Shown here one piece after another: positions 7,006 to 15,858 of a DNA stretch of 32,171 bases. This DNA is from Elusimicrobiota bacterium (GTDB lineage: Bacteria > Elusimicrobiota > Elusimicrobia > Elusimicrobiales > Elusimicrobiaceae): assembly GCA_031262415.1 (NCBI GenBank), contig JAISHT010000017.1, positions 1 to 32,171 on the forward strand. Reading direction: 5' to 3'. The notes under the pieces were generated by a model that was given only the letters and a program-made list of their open reading frames with translations, did no database searches and had not been told where the DNA came from. The stretch's first letter is position 1. Each line of letters opens with the position of its first letter. A program made the translations under genes and the position numbers.

Positions 7006-8009
7006 TTTTTCTTCCAGTTCCTAAGCGTCATATTAGGGTTAATATTTATTTTACCCTTTGCTGCGCCATATTGCAATTTTTTGGAGGCGCAAAGCGCAAT
7101 CATTGCGGCATTATCCGATGATAAACGCCTGTCAACAAACCTTGCTTTTATACCTGCTTTTTTAGCCTCTTCTATCATTGTGCTTTTTAAAAGCTCATTT
7201 GCCGCTACCCCGCCGCCAACCGCAATATACTTAACTTTATATTTTTTTGCGGCTTCCACGGTTTTTTTTACTAAAGTTTCAACCACCGCCGTCTGAAAAG
7301 ATGCGCAAACATTAGCTATATTTATGTCTTTGTGGTCCCTTAAATAATAACTTACCGCAGTTTTTAGCCCGCTAAAAGAAAATTCAAAAGTGCCGGGCAT
7401 AAACGGCCTTGGGAATTTTATGGCCTTACTATCCCCTTTTAAAGCCTGAGCGGAAACCTGCGGCCCGCCCGGGTATCCGAGGCCGAGCAATTTAGCCACT
7501 TTATCAAAGGCCTCGCCTGCGGCGTCGTCACGGGTTTTGCCAAGCAGTTTATATTGGCCGTATCCCTTAACCAGCCAAAGCTCGGTATGCCCTCCTGATA
7601 CTATAAGGGAAATTAGAGGAAATTCAAGGGGGTCAAGTTTTGGCGTTGAAGTAAGCTCGCACGCATAAAGGTGGCCCTCCAAGTGATTTACGCCGATAAT
7701 TGGCGCGCCGTAAAACTCTGCCAGAGTTTCGGCGGCAACACGGCCAACTAGTAAGCCGCCGGGCAGCCCGGGGCCGTTAGCAAAGGCAATATAATCTGGC
7801 TTTAGCGGGCCTAGCGCCTCTTTAACTACGCCTGCAATTTTAGCGGCGTGAGCGCGGCTTGCAAGCTCCGGCACTACGCCGGCATATTTTTTGTGTATAT
7901 CAATTTGAGTGTAGACAACATTTTTTACAACCTCGCTGCCGTTTTTTAATACGGCGGCGGAGGTTTCGTCGCAAGTCGTCTCCAAAGCTAGGATTAAACT
8001 ATCTTTCAC
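7002..8009 (-). CDS. tsaD: tRNA N6-adenosine threonylcarbamoyltransferase TsaD
   Basis: The protein has 335 residues, the standard family length. It contains LALETTCDETSAAVL at the N-terminus, the metal-binding HLEGH motif (NHLEGHLYA), the ASKHA-fold phosphate loops (VSGGHTELW, GGGVAANELL) and SSDNAAMIAL near the end. With TsaB and TsaE, TsaD transfers the threonylcarbamoyl group from TC-AMP to A37 of ANN-decoding tRNAs in the cytoplasm. TsaB, TsaC and TsaE are not in this window. It starts two bases after the ctpA stop codon and its own stop overlaps the next start codon by four bases, so it lies inside the long minus-strand operon. Confidence 0.97.
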   Translation of the reverse strand: MKDSLILALETTCDETSAAVLKNGSEVVKNVVYTQIDIHKKYAGVVPELASRAHAAKIAGVVKEALGPLKPDYIAFANGPGLPGGLLVGRVAAETLAEFYGAPIIGVNHLEGHLYACELTSTPKLDPLEFPLISLIVSGGHTELWLVKGYGQYKLLGKTRDDAAGEAFDKVAKLLGLGYPGGPQVSAQALKGDSKAIKFPRPFMPGTFEFSFSGLKTAVSYYLRDHKDINIANVCASFQTAVVETLVKKTVEAAKKYKVKYIAVGGGVAANELLKSTMIEEAKKAGIKARFVDRRLSSDNAAMIALCASKKLQYGAAKGKININPNMTLRNWKKK

Positions 8010-8011
8010 TC

Positions 8012-9382
8012 TTATTTGCCGCCTTTGGCCTTATTTGTTTTTGTAGCTTTTGTATCAGTTGTATTATTTGCCGTTTGGGCCGCCGCTTGGGTTGCCGCTT
8101 GGGGTTTTAAATTAGCTAAAACATTCCTTGCTTTTAAAACTTCTAAGGCTCTATCAAGCTGTATGTCCTGCGTTTTTTCTTTTGATTCAGGCTCGGCTGT
8201 TTTTTTGGACGGCGAGTAGACTAGATTAGTTGTATTATAAGTAATGCGTCTAGCGGTGGACAAATCAAAAGGTATAACCATATCTGGCACAATACCGCCA
8301 TGATTAGTTTTTTCCTTAAAATTTCTATGTATCATTCTACCTAGCGGCGTATAGTATTTGGCTACTGTAATACGCAGGCCATTATCGCCGGGCAACATAA
8401 TAACTTGCTGCACGCTGCCTTTGCCAAAAGTTCTATTGCCAATTAAAACGGCCCGTCCGTAATCTTGCAATGCGCCAGCCACAATTTCACTGCCGGAGGC
8501 GGAACCCTCGTTAACCAATAAAACTATCGGTATATCGGGATACTGCGCTTTTGCATTGCTTTTGTATTCTTTAAAGTATTCTTCCTTGCGGCCTTTTGTA
8601 TAAACTATAAGTTTATTTTCGCCAATAAAAAGCTTTACCATATCTACGGAAGCGTCCAGCAAACCGCCGGGGTTAAAGCGCAAATCAAGCACCAAAGCCT
8701 TCATACCTTTCTTAGTAAGGTCTTGCATTGCTTTGTTGAAAGTTTCCATTGTGTGTCCCGAGAAATCGGCCACAAAAATATAGCCAATTTCTTTATCCAA
8801 CATTTTGGAAAAAACTACTTCTGGTATAATTCTTGATCTTTTAAGATTAAAGGTTTTTTTAATTGTTTTGCCTGTTTTGGGGTCTTTACGCTCAACGGTA
8901 AATTTAACTTTTGAGCCAACTTGCCCCCTTAATGCGGCAACAGCCTTTTCCGTGCCGATATCGGCAACTTTTTTGCCGTCAACATCTAAAATAATATCGC
9001 CCGGCTCAACGCCCGCTTTATAAGACGGGGAATTTAACATTGGGGAAACAACAGACAAAACGCCTTCCCTTGAAGTTGTAAGACGCAGGCCAATACCGCC
9101 AAATTCGCCTTTTGTTTCCTCCTGCATACGCTTCATAGAATCCCCGCTGATATATTCCGAAAATTCGTCAAGACTACCAACCATACCCTCCAATGCGCCG
9201 TCAACAAGCTGCTTAGCGGTAGTTTCCTCAACATAGCTATCTTGTATTTTATCCATAACATCAACCATAACTTTTAGCTGCTCAAGCCCGCTATCAACCC
9301 CAGAATAAGCAAACGGAAACAAACTGCCTATAAAAAAAGCCGCCACCATTAAAATTACATATACATTTACTTTCTTTTTCAT
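8012..9382 (-). CDS. ctpA: C-terminal processing peptidase, S41 family (CtpA-like)
   Basis: The protein has 456 residues. A single N-terminal hydrophobic segment (about residues 5-25) should act as a signal anchor and place the enzyme in the periplasm. It is followed by an N-terminal helical part, a PDZ domain (about 95-175, with GGIGLRL and AGVEPGDIILDVDG) and the S41 catalytic core. The catalytic Ser lies in GSASGSEI and the Lys in TFGKGSVQ, the Ser-Lys dyad of the family. CtpA/Prc proteases trim or degrade envelope proteins, often peptidoglycan hydrolases. The EnvC-like gene just upstream (12-base gap) makes that link plausible here. The tail is an Ala/Gln/Thr/Lys-rich low-complexity stretch. 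An AAAGGA sequence precedes the ATG at suitable spacing. Confidence 0.95.
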   Translation of the reverse strand: MKKKVNVYVILMVAAFFIGSLFPFAYSGVDSGLEQLKVMVDVMDKIQDSYVEETTAKQLVDGALEGMVGSLDEFSEYISGDSMKRMQEETKGEFGGIGLRLTTSREGVLSVVSPMLNSPSYKAGVEPGDIILDVDGKKVADIGTEKAVAALRGQVGSKVKFTVERKDPKTGKTIKKTFNLKRSRIIPEVVFSKMLDKEIGYIFVADFSGHTMETFNKAMQDLTKKGMKALVLDLRFNPGGLLDASVDMVKLFIGENKLIVYTKGRKEEYFKEYKSNAKAQYPDIPIVLLVNEGSASGSEIVAGALQDYGRAVLIGNRTFGKGSVQQVIMLPGDNGLRITVAKYYTPLGRMIHRNFKEKTNHGGIVPDMVIPFDLSTARRITYNTTNLVYSPSKKTAEPESKEKTQDIQLDRALEVLKARNVLANLKPQAATQAAAQTANNTTDTKATKTNKAKGGK

Positions 9383-9394
9383 ATTTTTATCCTT

Positions 9395-10543
9395 TTATTT
9401 TTTACTTAACCAAATTTCCGGGTCAGATGCGCTGGTGCCGTTGCGTATTTCAAAATAAACCGCATTGGCGCCGCTGCCCATGGCCGAGCCTTGCGTATCT
9501 CTGCCGCATAATCCTAGAGTAATGCCTGCGGCTACTTGCTGGCCTACAACTACTTTAATTTCCCTAAGGAAGCCGTATATTGTAAAGAATCCGCCGCCGT
9601 GGTCCAAAATAACCACATTACCGTAAGAGCGAAATTCCCCCGCAAAAATAACTGCTCCCTCTGCCACGCTTTTAACTTCTGCGCCTTGCTGGGCCGAAAT
9701 TTTTATGCCGTCTCTAAAAATCCAAGTTTTTAACTGGCTATTATATTCTTTGCCAAACCTACTTATTATTTTACCACTAACGGGCCAAGGTAGGGAGTTT
9801 TTTTCAATATTTATAGCGGATTTTGAAACTTGCGTCCCTTTGTTTCTTGCCTGCGCGCGGCGTTTGGCTTCGGCCGCTTTTAAAATCTTTTGCATTTGCT
9901 CGGCGGAATGTTTAAGCTCCGCCAAATCGGCCTGAGCCTTCTCGTAAAGCTGATGGGCCGCTAGCATATCTTCCCGCTTTTTTTGGGAGTCGCCCTTAAT
10001 ATCCTTCTTTTGACTTTCAACTTTATTTTTGCGAGCTAAAAGGGCCTGATTTTTGCCTTGCATATCTTCTAACTTTTCCTGACTCTCTTGGACTTCGCCG
10101 TTTAATTTATGCAAAAATACCAAATGGGTTTGAAGTAAAGCTAAGGCCGCTAGGTTAGCCTCTAACTCGCCAGAGTTAAAATATTTTGTTTTTAATGCGT
10201 CTTGTAAGACATAATTTGAAACTTCTTGTTGAAGAAGGTTTTGCCAAAGCGGCAAATTATCTTCCATTAATGCTTTATGCTCAAGCGTTTTAGCTTTTTG
10301 GGACTGGACGACCTCAATATCGCCAGCTATTTTTACGCTTAAAATTTCGGCCTGTTTTTCTTTTTGGGTTAAGGTTTTAATTTCACGGGCAAGGCGGGCC
10401 TCCTGCTCTTTATATTTCTTTATTTGCTCTTCTTTCTCTTTAGTTTGACGGTTAATTTCGGCAAGGTCTTTACTGCTGGCGGCGTGAAGCGGGCCAGCTA
10501 GCAAAACAAATGCTGATAAAAAAACTATTAAAACTTTTTCCAT
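9395..10543 (-). CDS. envC: EnvC-like murein hydrolase activator with degenerate LytM domain
   Basis: I start this at the second Met (10543) because the protein then begins with a good signal peptide (MEKVLIVFLSAFVLLAGPLHA). The ORF-track start would place polar residues first. The mature protein has a long Gln/Lys/Glu-rich coiled coil (about residues 20-230) and a C-terminal M23/LytM domain. The metal-ligand positions look lost: FRDGIKIS replaces the usual His/Asp motif, YGFL replaces YxHL and VYFE replaces HxHFE, while HGGG is kept. This is the pattern of EnvC, which has no hydrolase activity but activates cell-wall amidases at division under FtsX control. The gene overlaps the FtsX-like gene by 16 bases, which supports that pairing. 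No amidase gene is visible here. Confidence 0.87.
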   Translation of the reverse strand: MEKVLIVFLSAFVLLAGPLHAASSKDLAEINRQTKEKEEQIKKYKEQEARLAREIKTLTQKEKQAEILSVKIAGDIEVVQSQKAKTLEHKALMEDNLPLWQNLLQQEVSNYVLQDALKTKYFNSGELEANLAALALLQTHLVFLHKLNGEVQESQEKLEDMQGKNQALLARKNKVESQKKDIKGDSQKKREDMLAAHQLYEKAQADLAELKHSAEQMQKILKAAEAKRRAQARNKGTQVSKSAINIEKNSLPWPVSGKIISRFGKEYNSQLKTWIFRDGIKISAQQGAEVKSVAEGAVIFAGEFRSYGNVVILDHGGGFFTIYGFLREIKVVVGQQVAAGITLGLCGRDTQGSAMGSGANAVYFEIRNGTSASDPEIWLSKK

Positions 10544-11295
10544 TTTGCAAGCGTCCAACCCGCCGCTAAGCAAAGCGCAAAAACTAATATTTGCGTATGG
10601 CTAAACATTTCATACTTTAAAGCGGGGGCAAGGGTATTTAGCGCCGTAGCTGCAAAGTATACTACGCCAAAAGCCAAAGCATAGGATAGGCAAGCCGAAA
10701 ACAAACCGCCCGCCCTTTCTCTAAAAGATGATATTTTAGTGTAATAAGCCTCCACAAAAAAGCCAAAAGAGAGAAAGCCAAATAAAGCCGCAAGCAGTAT
10801 TATATTTACAAAGTTAACAAGTCCGTTTAAATAGACTGCTAGGCGGGCTTGGTCTTCTTTATAATATACGGCGGCGTTTGGCTCCAAAACCGCAATATTA
10901 TTTTGAACCCATACTTTTGGATTAAGCATAGCCTGCGTATTAACTTTAAGCTCAAAAAACTTTGGCAAGAAATCTGGGTTAATGGCCTGCGTCGCCGCTT
11001 TAAGACGGCTGCTTGACCCAGTAGCTTTAGCAAGCGTACGCATAGGGTCAATGCTGCTAACTTCTTTTACATCTTTTAATGCGGTTAATTTCCCTTGGAA
11101 ATCAGCCGCTTGCAAATTAGAAACATTATTTAAAGTTATTACTAGGCGAAAATCGCTATTAATTAAATTAAGCGCAGTTTTTGCCCTATCTTGCAAAAAA
11201 GCCGCCGCCTGCAAGAGCATCGCTAAGGTAAAAATAAGCAAAAATACTCTTCTATATCCACGGAAAACTACTTTTGAATAGTCATTATTTTGCAT
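10528..11295 (-). CDS. ftsX: FtsX-like ABC-type permease subunit
   Basis: The protein has 255 residues with the FtsX topology: one N-terminal membrane helix (about 16-34), a periplasmic domain of about 120 residues, then three helices (about 160-182, 197-219 and 231-250). FtsX works with the ATPase FtsE to transmit a division signal across the membrane to EnvC-like activators. The following EnvC-like gene overlaps it by 16 bases, which fits that role. No ftsE lies beside it, which is unusual. The gene ahead is an alkaline phosphatase that overlaps it by 11 bases. The family call rests on topology, length and neighbour more than on strong motifs. Confidence 0.78.
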   Translation of the reverse strand: MQNNDYSKVVFRGYRRVFLLIFTLAMLLQAAAFLQDRAKTALNLINSDFRLVITLNNVSNLQAADFQGKLTALKDVKEVSSIDPMRTLAKATGSSSRLKAATQAINPDFLPKFFELKVNTQAMLNPKVWVQNNIAVLEPNAAVYYKEDQARLAVYLNGLVNFVNIILLAALFGFLSFGFFVEAYYTKISSFRERAGGLFSACLSYALAFGVVYFAATALNTLAPALKYEMFSHTQILVFALCLAAGWTLAKWKKF

Positions 11296-12730
11296 TTAAA
11301 AAATCCATTATTTTTTCATTAATTTGCGTATTATGCATAACGCCGCCTTTAATGCCATCTTTTGCGCCGTAAAAAACTACAAAAAGCGGGGCGGCGGTGT
11401 GATACTTGCTTGCCCAAGCAATGCCAAGCCTGCGGACGACTTCATCTATAGCCGCATTAAAAGAACCTGCCTTTTCAATATCTTGCAAGGTCAAATCATA
11501 AGCCAAATAATCTTTGATAAGTTTTTGCATAGTTTGCGGAGTTTGTTTAGATTTATCAAGTTTATTAAAGTCTTTTATAAGCTCATAGGCGCTTCTTTTT
11601 TGTTTGGCAATAATATCTAAATTGGCTTTGGATACGAAATCCTCCCCGCCAAAAATATAGCCGCCTGCCTCCTTTGCTTGGTTTGCCTTGCTCTCTTCCT
11701 CTGTTGCGTAGTGATAGGCAAAAGCAAAGCCGCTTGTATCGTGATCGGCAGTTAAAACAAGCAAAGTATCCGGGTGCGTTTGAACCCAGTCGGTTAAATA
11801 ACCCAGCAAATCATCTAATTCTAATAATTCCTGCAAAACTGCGCCTTGGTCGTGATTATGAGCGGCCCAATCTAACATACCCGCCTCAGCCATAAGGAAA
11901 AACCCATTTTCGTTTTTGGATAAAATTTCCAATGCTTTTTGCGTCATTTCCCGCAAAGTAGGGTAAGAGGATTTTGGATTTGTATCAATAGTTTGCGGCA
12001 AAGCTGCCCCGGCAAACAAGCCAAATAATTTTGGGCCTTTGGCTTTAGCTAGGTTTTTTTTGTGAAAGACAAGAGGATAGCCGCTAGAGAGTAGTTGCTT
12101 AAAAATTTCGTCGTCTTTTGCGCGAGGCGCAAGAGTAGAGCTATATGGCACTTTTTGCAAAATATTTTCATATTTCGGGTCTTTTAAATTATTTTTTGAC
12201 ATAAAATAATTTAACCCGCCGCCCAAAACGACATCAAGTTTTGAATCTAATAAATCTTTGGCTAAATTATCATAATCCTTGCGATTAGCCCTGTGAGCGC
12301 CAAAAACAACTGGCGTAGCGTCCAAAACAAAAACATCTGTTAAAACGCCTGTAGCTTTGCCTAGTTTTTTAGCCTGCTCGGCTAAATTAAGTAGCGGCTT
12401 GCCTTCTGCGTCAACGCCGATAGAAAGCGGATTTGTACGCCCGCCGCTTGCTATTTGAGTGGCGGCGGCGGCAGAATCGGCCACAAGAGTGTTTTTGGTA
12501 TCATTTAAAACTATGCCTAAAACGCCCTCGTTAAAAATCTTTTCTATATTAGACAAGCGGTCTTTATAGGGCGAGTTTGGTGCGTAGCGGGCATATTGCA
12601 TAAGTAAAGCCATTATGGAAGGCCCGCCGCCATCGGCAATAACTAAAATAACATTTTTCTTCCCTTGGCTATAGGCAAAAGAAGCAAAAAGGCAAGAAAA
12701 TAAAATTATCCCAAAGAACTTCTTTACCAT
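11285..12730 (-). CDS. phoA: Periplasmic alkaline phosphatase (PhoA family)
   Basis: The protein has 481 residues with an N-terminal signal peptide (about 1-21, ending FAYSQ). The metal and catalytic residues of the E. coli-type enzyme can be found: the first-strand Asp in VILVIADGGG, the nucleophile Ser in VADSAAAAT, the Mg/Zn ligands in AEAGMLDWAAHNHD, Asp-His in TADHDTSGF, and the last His in SKYHTAAPL. It should hydrolyse phosphomonoesters in the periplasm through a phosphoserine intermediate and two Zn2+. It is usually controlled by phosphate starvation, but here it sits between glgA (7-base overlap) and the ftsX-like gene (11-base overlap). I see no Pho box, so it is probably expressed with the operon. 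Confidence 0.93.
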   Translation of the reverse strand: MVKKFFGIILFSCLFASFAYSQGKKNVILVIADGGGPSIMALLMQYARYAPNSPYKDRLSNIEKIFNEGVLGIVLNDTKNTLVADSAAAATQIASGGRTNPLSIGVDAEGKPLLNLAEQAKKLGKATGVLTDVFVLDATPVVFGAHRANRKDYDNLAKDLLDSKLDVVLGGGLNYFMSKNNLKDPKYENILQKVPYSSTLAPRAKDDEIFKQLLSSGYPLVFHKKNLAKAKGPKLFGLFAGAALPQTIDTNPKSSYPTLREMTQKALEILSKNENGFFLMAEAGMLDWAAHNHDQGAVLQELLELDDLLGYLTDWVQTHPDTLLVLTADHDTSGFAFAYHYATEEESKANQAKEAGGYIFGGEDFVSKANLDIIAKQKRSAYELIKDFNKLDKSKQTPQTMQKLIKDYLAYDLTLQDIEKAGSFNAAIDEVVRRLGIAWASKYHTAAPLFVVFYGAKDGIKGGVMHNTQINEKIMDFLNAK

Positions 12731-14172
12731 TTTGCGCCCCTTTTTACGGCTTCTTTAAAACACTTAAAATACTGTGTTGAGGAATTTTCCCAAGAAAAAT
12801 CGGCAAGCATACCGTTTACCATTAATTTATGCCAAATACTTTTTTGGCTATATGCCTGCAATGCTTTATCTATTGCTCCAGCTAGGCCTTTTGCGTCTAA
12901 AGTATCCATAAAAAACCCTGTTTGCTGCGGCGTTCCATTGCCCTTTACGGTATCAAGCAAGCCGCCCACTTTTGAAACTATAGGCAAAGCGCCGTATCTC
13001 ATAGATATCATTTGACTAAGGCCGCAAGGCTCAAAGCGGGACGGCATTAAAAATATGTCGCTAGCGGCGTAAATTTTATGAGCCATTTCCTCATCCACAA
13101 CTTTTTGGAAAGAAACTTTTTTTGGGTTTAAAGAAGCAAGGCGGCTAAAAGCTTCTTCCGTCCTAGCGTCGCCACGGCCCTGTATTACAAATTGCGCTTT
13201 ATTATTAAATTGCGGGATAATATCGGACACTAAATCAACGCCTTTTTGATAGGCTAGGCGGCTTACCATACCAATAAGCGGAATATTTGGGTTAACTTCA
13301 AAACCAAGTTCTTTTTGCAAAGTTTCTTTACAAACCGCTTTGCCTTTTAGAGATTCATCATCGTATCCCATAGGCAACATTGTATCGGTTTGCGGATCCC
13401 AGACTTCGGTGTCAATACCGTTTAAAATGCCCATAAAGTCTGCGCCTTTGCTCTTTAAAATACCTTCCATACCAAAACTATTTTGTCCGTTAAGAAGTTC
13501 CTTAGCATAGGTTGGGCTGACGGTATTTGTTTTATCGGCAAAAACTATGCCTGTTTTTAAATAACTTATACCGCCCCAATATTCAAATTTATTTGGGGTA
13601 AAATCAGCGTCGTAAAAACCGGCTTTTATAAATGAGGCGCGGCTAAAATACCCTTGATAGGCAATATTGTGTATGGTAAACATACTGCGGGTGCGGGTAA
13701 AGAAAGCATCGCTTTTGTATACGGTGTTTAAATAAGCTGGCAGCAGGCCTGCTTGCCAATCGTGCGCATGGATAATATCTGGGCGAAAGCCAATATACTT
13801 ACAGGCTTCTAGCACGGCTCTGGAATAAAAAATAAAACGCTCGTCATTGTCGGGATAATCGCCTGCGGCGGTTTGGTAAAGCTCATCACGGTCAAAATAT
13901 TTACGGGATTGTATAAAGAAAACCAGAGCATTGCCCCATTTTAAATAAGAGATTTTTGCAGGCTCAAGCCGCGCGCCTATTGGTATAAAAAATGCGCCCG
14001 GCACTGTTTTTAGCGAAGAGGCGTTTTTTATGCTTCTGTAATGCGGTAAAAACAAAAGAACTTTTGTGCCGCGCGCACGGGAAAAATCCTGCGTAAGCGC
14101 GCCGACGACATCTGCCAAACCGCCGGTTTTACAAAATGGGAAGGCTTCGCTTGCGGCTAAAACTATATTCAT
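12724..14172 (-). CDS. glgA: Glycogen/starch synthase, ADP-glucose type
   Basis: The protein has 482 residues, the usual length of a GT5 glycogen synthase. The ADP-glucose binding motif KTGGLADV lies at the N-terminus (about residues 15-22). The middle has HAHDWQAGLLPAYL, and the C-terminal GT-B domain has the catalytic-site stretch EPCGLSQMISMRYG. It extends alpha-1,4-glucan chains using ADP-glucose in the cytoplasm. A strong AGGAG precedes the ATG, the best ribosome binding site in this part of the operon, and the gap from scpB is 18 bases. Other glycogen genes (glgB, glgC, glgP) are not in the window, so glgA is isolated from its pathway here. Confidence 0.96.
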   Translation of the reverse strand: MNIVLAASEAFPFCKTGGLADVVGALTQDFSRARGTKVLLFLPHYRSIKNASSLKTVPGAFFIPIGARLEPAKISYLKWGNALVFFIQSRKYFDRDELYQTAAGDYPDNDERFIFYSRAVLEACKYIGFRPDIIHAHDWQAGLLPAYLNTVYKSDAFFTRTRSMFTIHNIAYQGYFSRASFIKAGFYDADFTPNKFEYWGGISYLKTGIVFADKTNTVSPTYAKELLNGQNSFGMEGILKSKGADFMGILNGIDTEVWDPQTDTMLPMGYDDESLKGKAVCKETLQKELGFEVNPNIPLIGMVSRLAYQKGVDLVSDIIPQFNNKAQFVIQGRGDARTEEAFSRLASLNPKKVSFQKVVDEEMAHKIYAASDIFLMPSRFEPCGLSQMISMRYGALPIVSKVGGLLDTVKGNGTPQQTGFFMDTLDAKGLAGAIDKALQAYSQKSIWHKLMVNGMLADFSWENSSTQYFKCFKEAVKRGAKW

Positions 14173-14190
14173 ATTAAAATCTCCTAAAAA

Positions 14191-15057
14191 TTAATTTTCT
14201 GCTTTTTCAGTTTGCTCGTCTGTTTGTTTACCTGTTTGCTCATCGGTTTGGGCGGTAACGGCGGCGTCTGCGTCGCTGTCTGCGGCGACGGCGTCAGTGT
14301 TTGCGTTTTCGTTTAATGACATATCGTCGCTAGCTACCGAGGATATAAAAATATCTTCCTCTGTTTGGCGCACAATATGGTTATGGCGCACGGCTTCCTC
14401 TGCGGTTAGGGGTAAAATATTTTCCCTTATATCGGGCAAATTATCGCTAAAGGGCAAATCGCTTTGGACTTCTCTTGGTCCTTTGGCGGAAAATGTTTTA
14501 AGCTCGGGCAGTTCTGATATTTTATTTAAGCCAAAAAGCCTTAAAAATTCCTCGGTAGTGCCATATACCATAGGCTTGCCCGGCGCATCTTTTTTGCCGA
14601 CTATTCTAACAAGTCCGCGCTCCATAATTTTTTCAAGCGGGGCGACAATGTCTACCCCTCTTATAGCCTCAATTTCCGCGCGGGTAACTGGTTGTTTATA
14701 GGCAATTATGGCCAAAGTTTCAAGAGCGGCGGGCGATAGTTTTGCCGTCATCTTCTCGTTGAAAAGTTTGCGTATCCATCGGCCATATTCTGGCTTAGTA
14801 GCCATTTGAAAACCGCCGCCAATTTCTAAAATTTGTATAGCCCGAGCGGTTTGGGCGTATTCTTGTTGAAGAGCGGCGACGATATCACGAGTAAGCTCAA
14901 TATTATTAATATCTGCCACTTGCGAAAGTTTTGTTAGGCTTAGCGGCCTATCGGTTATAAAAAGCAAATTTTCTATAATTCTTTTGTAATCTTCCCTTAC
15001 AAGCAAATCCTGGGCGGATAATGTTTGCTCCTGTGTTTGGGGGTTATTATTTTGCAT
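14191..15057 (-). CDS. scpB: Segregation and condensation protein B
   Basis: The protein has 288 residues. The conserved core of two winged-helix domains covers about residues 20-185 (NLLFITDRPLSLTKL, LETLAIIAYKQPVTRAEIEAIRGV, PMVYGTTEEFLRLFGL). ScpB dimerises, binds ScpA and completes the SMC-ScpAB complex that compacts and segregates the chromosome. The C-terminal extension of roughly 100 residues is acidic and low-complexity and ends in a Gln/Thr repeat (TDEQTGKQTDEQTEK). This is longer than usual and probably disordered. The start overlaps the scpA stop by 11 bases. No smc gene is in the window. Confidence 0.95.
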   Translation of the reverse strand: MQNNNPQTQEQTLSAQDLLVREDYKRIIENLLFITDRPLSLTKLSQVADINNIELTRDIVAALQQEYAQTARAIQILEIGGGFQMATKPEYGRWIRKLFNEKMTAKLSPAALETLAIIAYKQPVTRAEIEAIRGVDIVAPLEKIMERGLVRIVGKKDAPGKPMVYGTTEEFLRLFGLNKISELPELKTFSAKGPREVQSDLPFSDNLPDIRENILPLTAEEAVRHNHIVRQTEEDIFISSVASDDMSLNENANTDAVAADSDADAAVTAQTDEQTGKQTDEQTEKAEN

Positions 15058-15856
15058 CTTCTTGCTCCTTTTCTTGCGGGGTTTTTAACTCGCCGCTTTT
15101 CTGGCTGTTTTCGTCTAAAAGCGTGTGGAAATCTAAATCCTTTTTATCGGGGTTAAGATAAAGCCTAATTTCAGTATTTTGTTTATCTTGACGGGCAAAA
15201 ATTTTGCCCACTTTCAAAAGTTCTAAAACCGCTAAAAAACAGGTTAATACGCCCCGTTTTTTGGTTTCGCCACGAAAGACATCTTCTATTAAAACCCAAT
15301 CTCGCTCCTCAAATAAAGAGAGCACTTTTTCCATCTTTTTTTCTATGGGGAATTCTTCTACTTTCAGTAAATCAGCGTGCTGACGCTCTTCTAACTGGTC
15401 AAATGCTCTACGCACAGCGGCTAGCAAATCAAAAAGTTGAACATTTAAAACCTTTTCTCCAGAGTCAAAAATAGGCGTGTTTTTATAGAAATTATCTTTA
15501 AATTTATCAAAATTACCCTCTAAAAATTTAGATGCTTCCTTAAATTTTTGGTATTCCACAATTTTTTCTATAAGTTCTTTTGCCGGGTCCGGGCCGTCTT
15601 CCTCGGAAGTGGGCGCTTGAGAGGGCAAAAGCTGCTTAGCTTTAATTTGCATAAGCGTGCTTGCCATAACAAGGAAATCCCCCGCTATCTCAAGGTTAAG
15701 CTCTTTCATAACATCAAGGTAAGCCAAATACTGCGCTGTTATCTCGGATATATTAACATCGTAAATATCTAAATTATCTTTTTTAATGAGATGCAAGAGA
15801 AGGTCCATAGGCCCTTCAAAAACATCTAAATGTATTTTAATACTTTCATTTAACAT
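15047..15856 (-). CDS. scpA: Segregation and condensation protein A
   Basis: The protein has 269 residues. The N-terminal kleisin helix region is clear (IHLDVFEGPMDLLLHLIKKDNLDIYDVNI), followed by EYLAYL-type and LLPSQ segments and a C-terminal winged helix (about 175-245, VLTCFLAVLELLKVGKI). ScpA is the kleisin that bridges the two SMC heads. It begins two bases after the trpS stop codon and overlaps scpB by 11 bases, the standard scpAB arrangement. A Lys/Glu-rich tail follows the domain. Confidence 0.96.
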   Translation of the reverse strand: MLNESIKIHLDVFEGPMDLLLHLIKKDNLDIYDVNISEITAQYLAYLDVMKELNLEIAGDFLVMASTLMQIKAKQLLPSQAPTSEEDGPDPAKELIEKIVEYQKFKEASKFLEGNFDKFKDNFYKNTPIFDSGEKVLNVQLFDLLAAVRRAFDQLEERQHADLLKVEEFPIEKKMEKVLSLFEERDWVLIEDVFRGETKKRGVLTCFLAVLELLKVGKIFARQDKQNTEIRLYLNPDKKDLDFHTLLDENSQKSGELKTPQEKEQEDAK

Positions 15857-15858
15857 AA

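Noticed and set aside
10544-10573. Upstream start of the EnvC-like protein given in the ORF track
   Set aside because: It would put ten polar residues ahead of a clean signal peptide. The ATG at 10543 is the better start.
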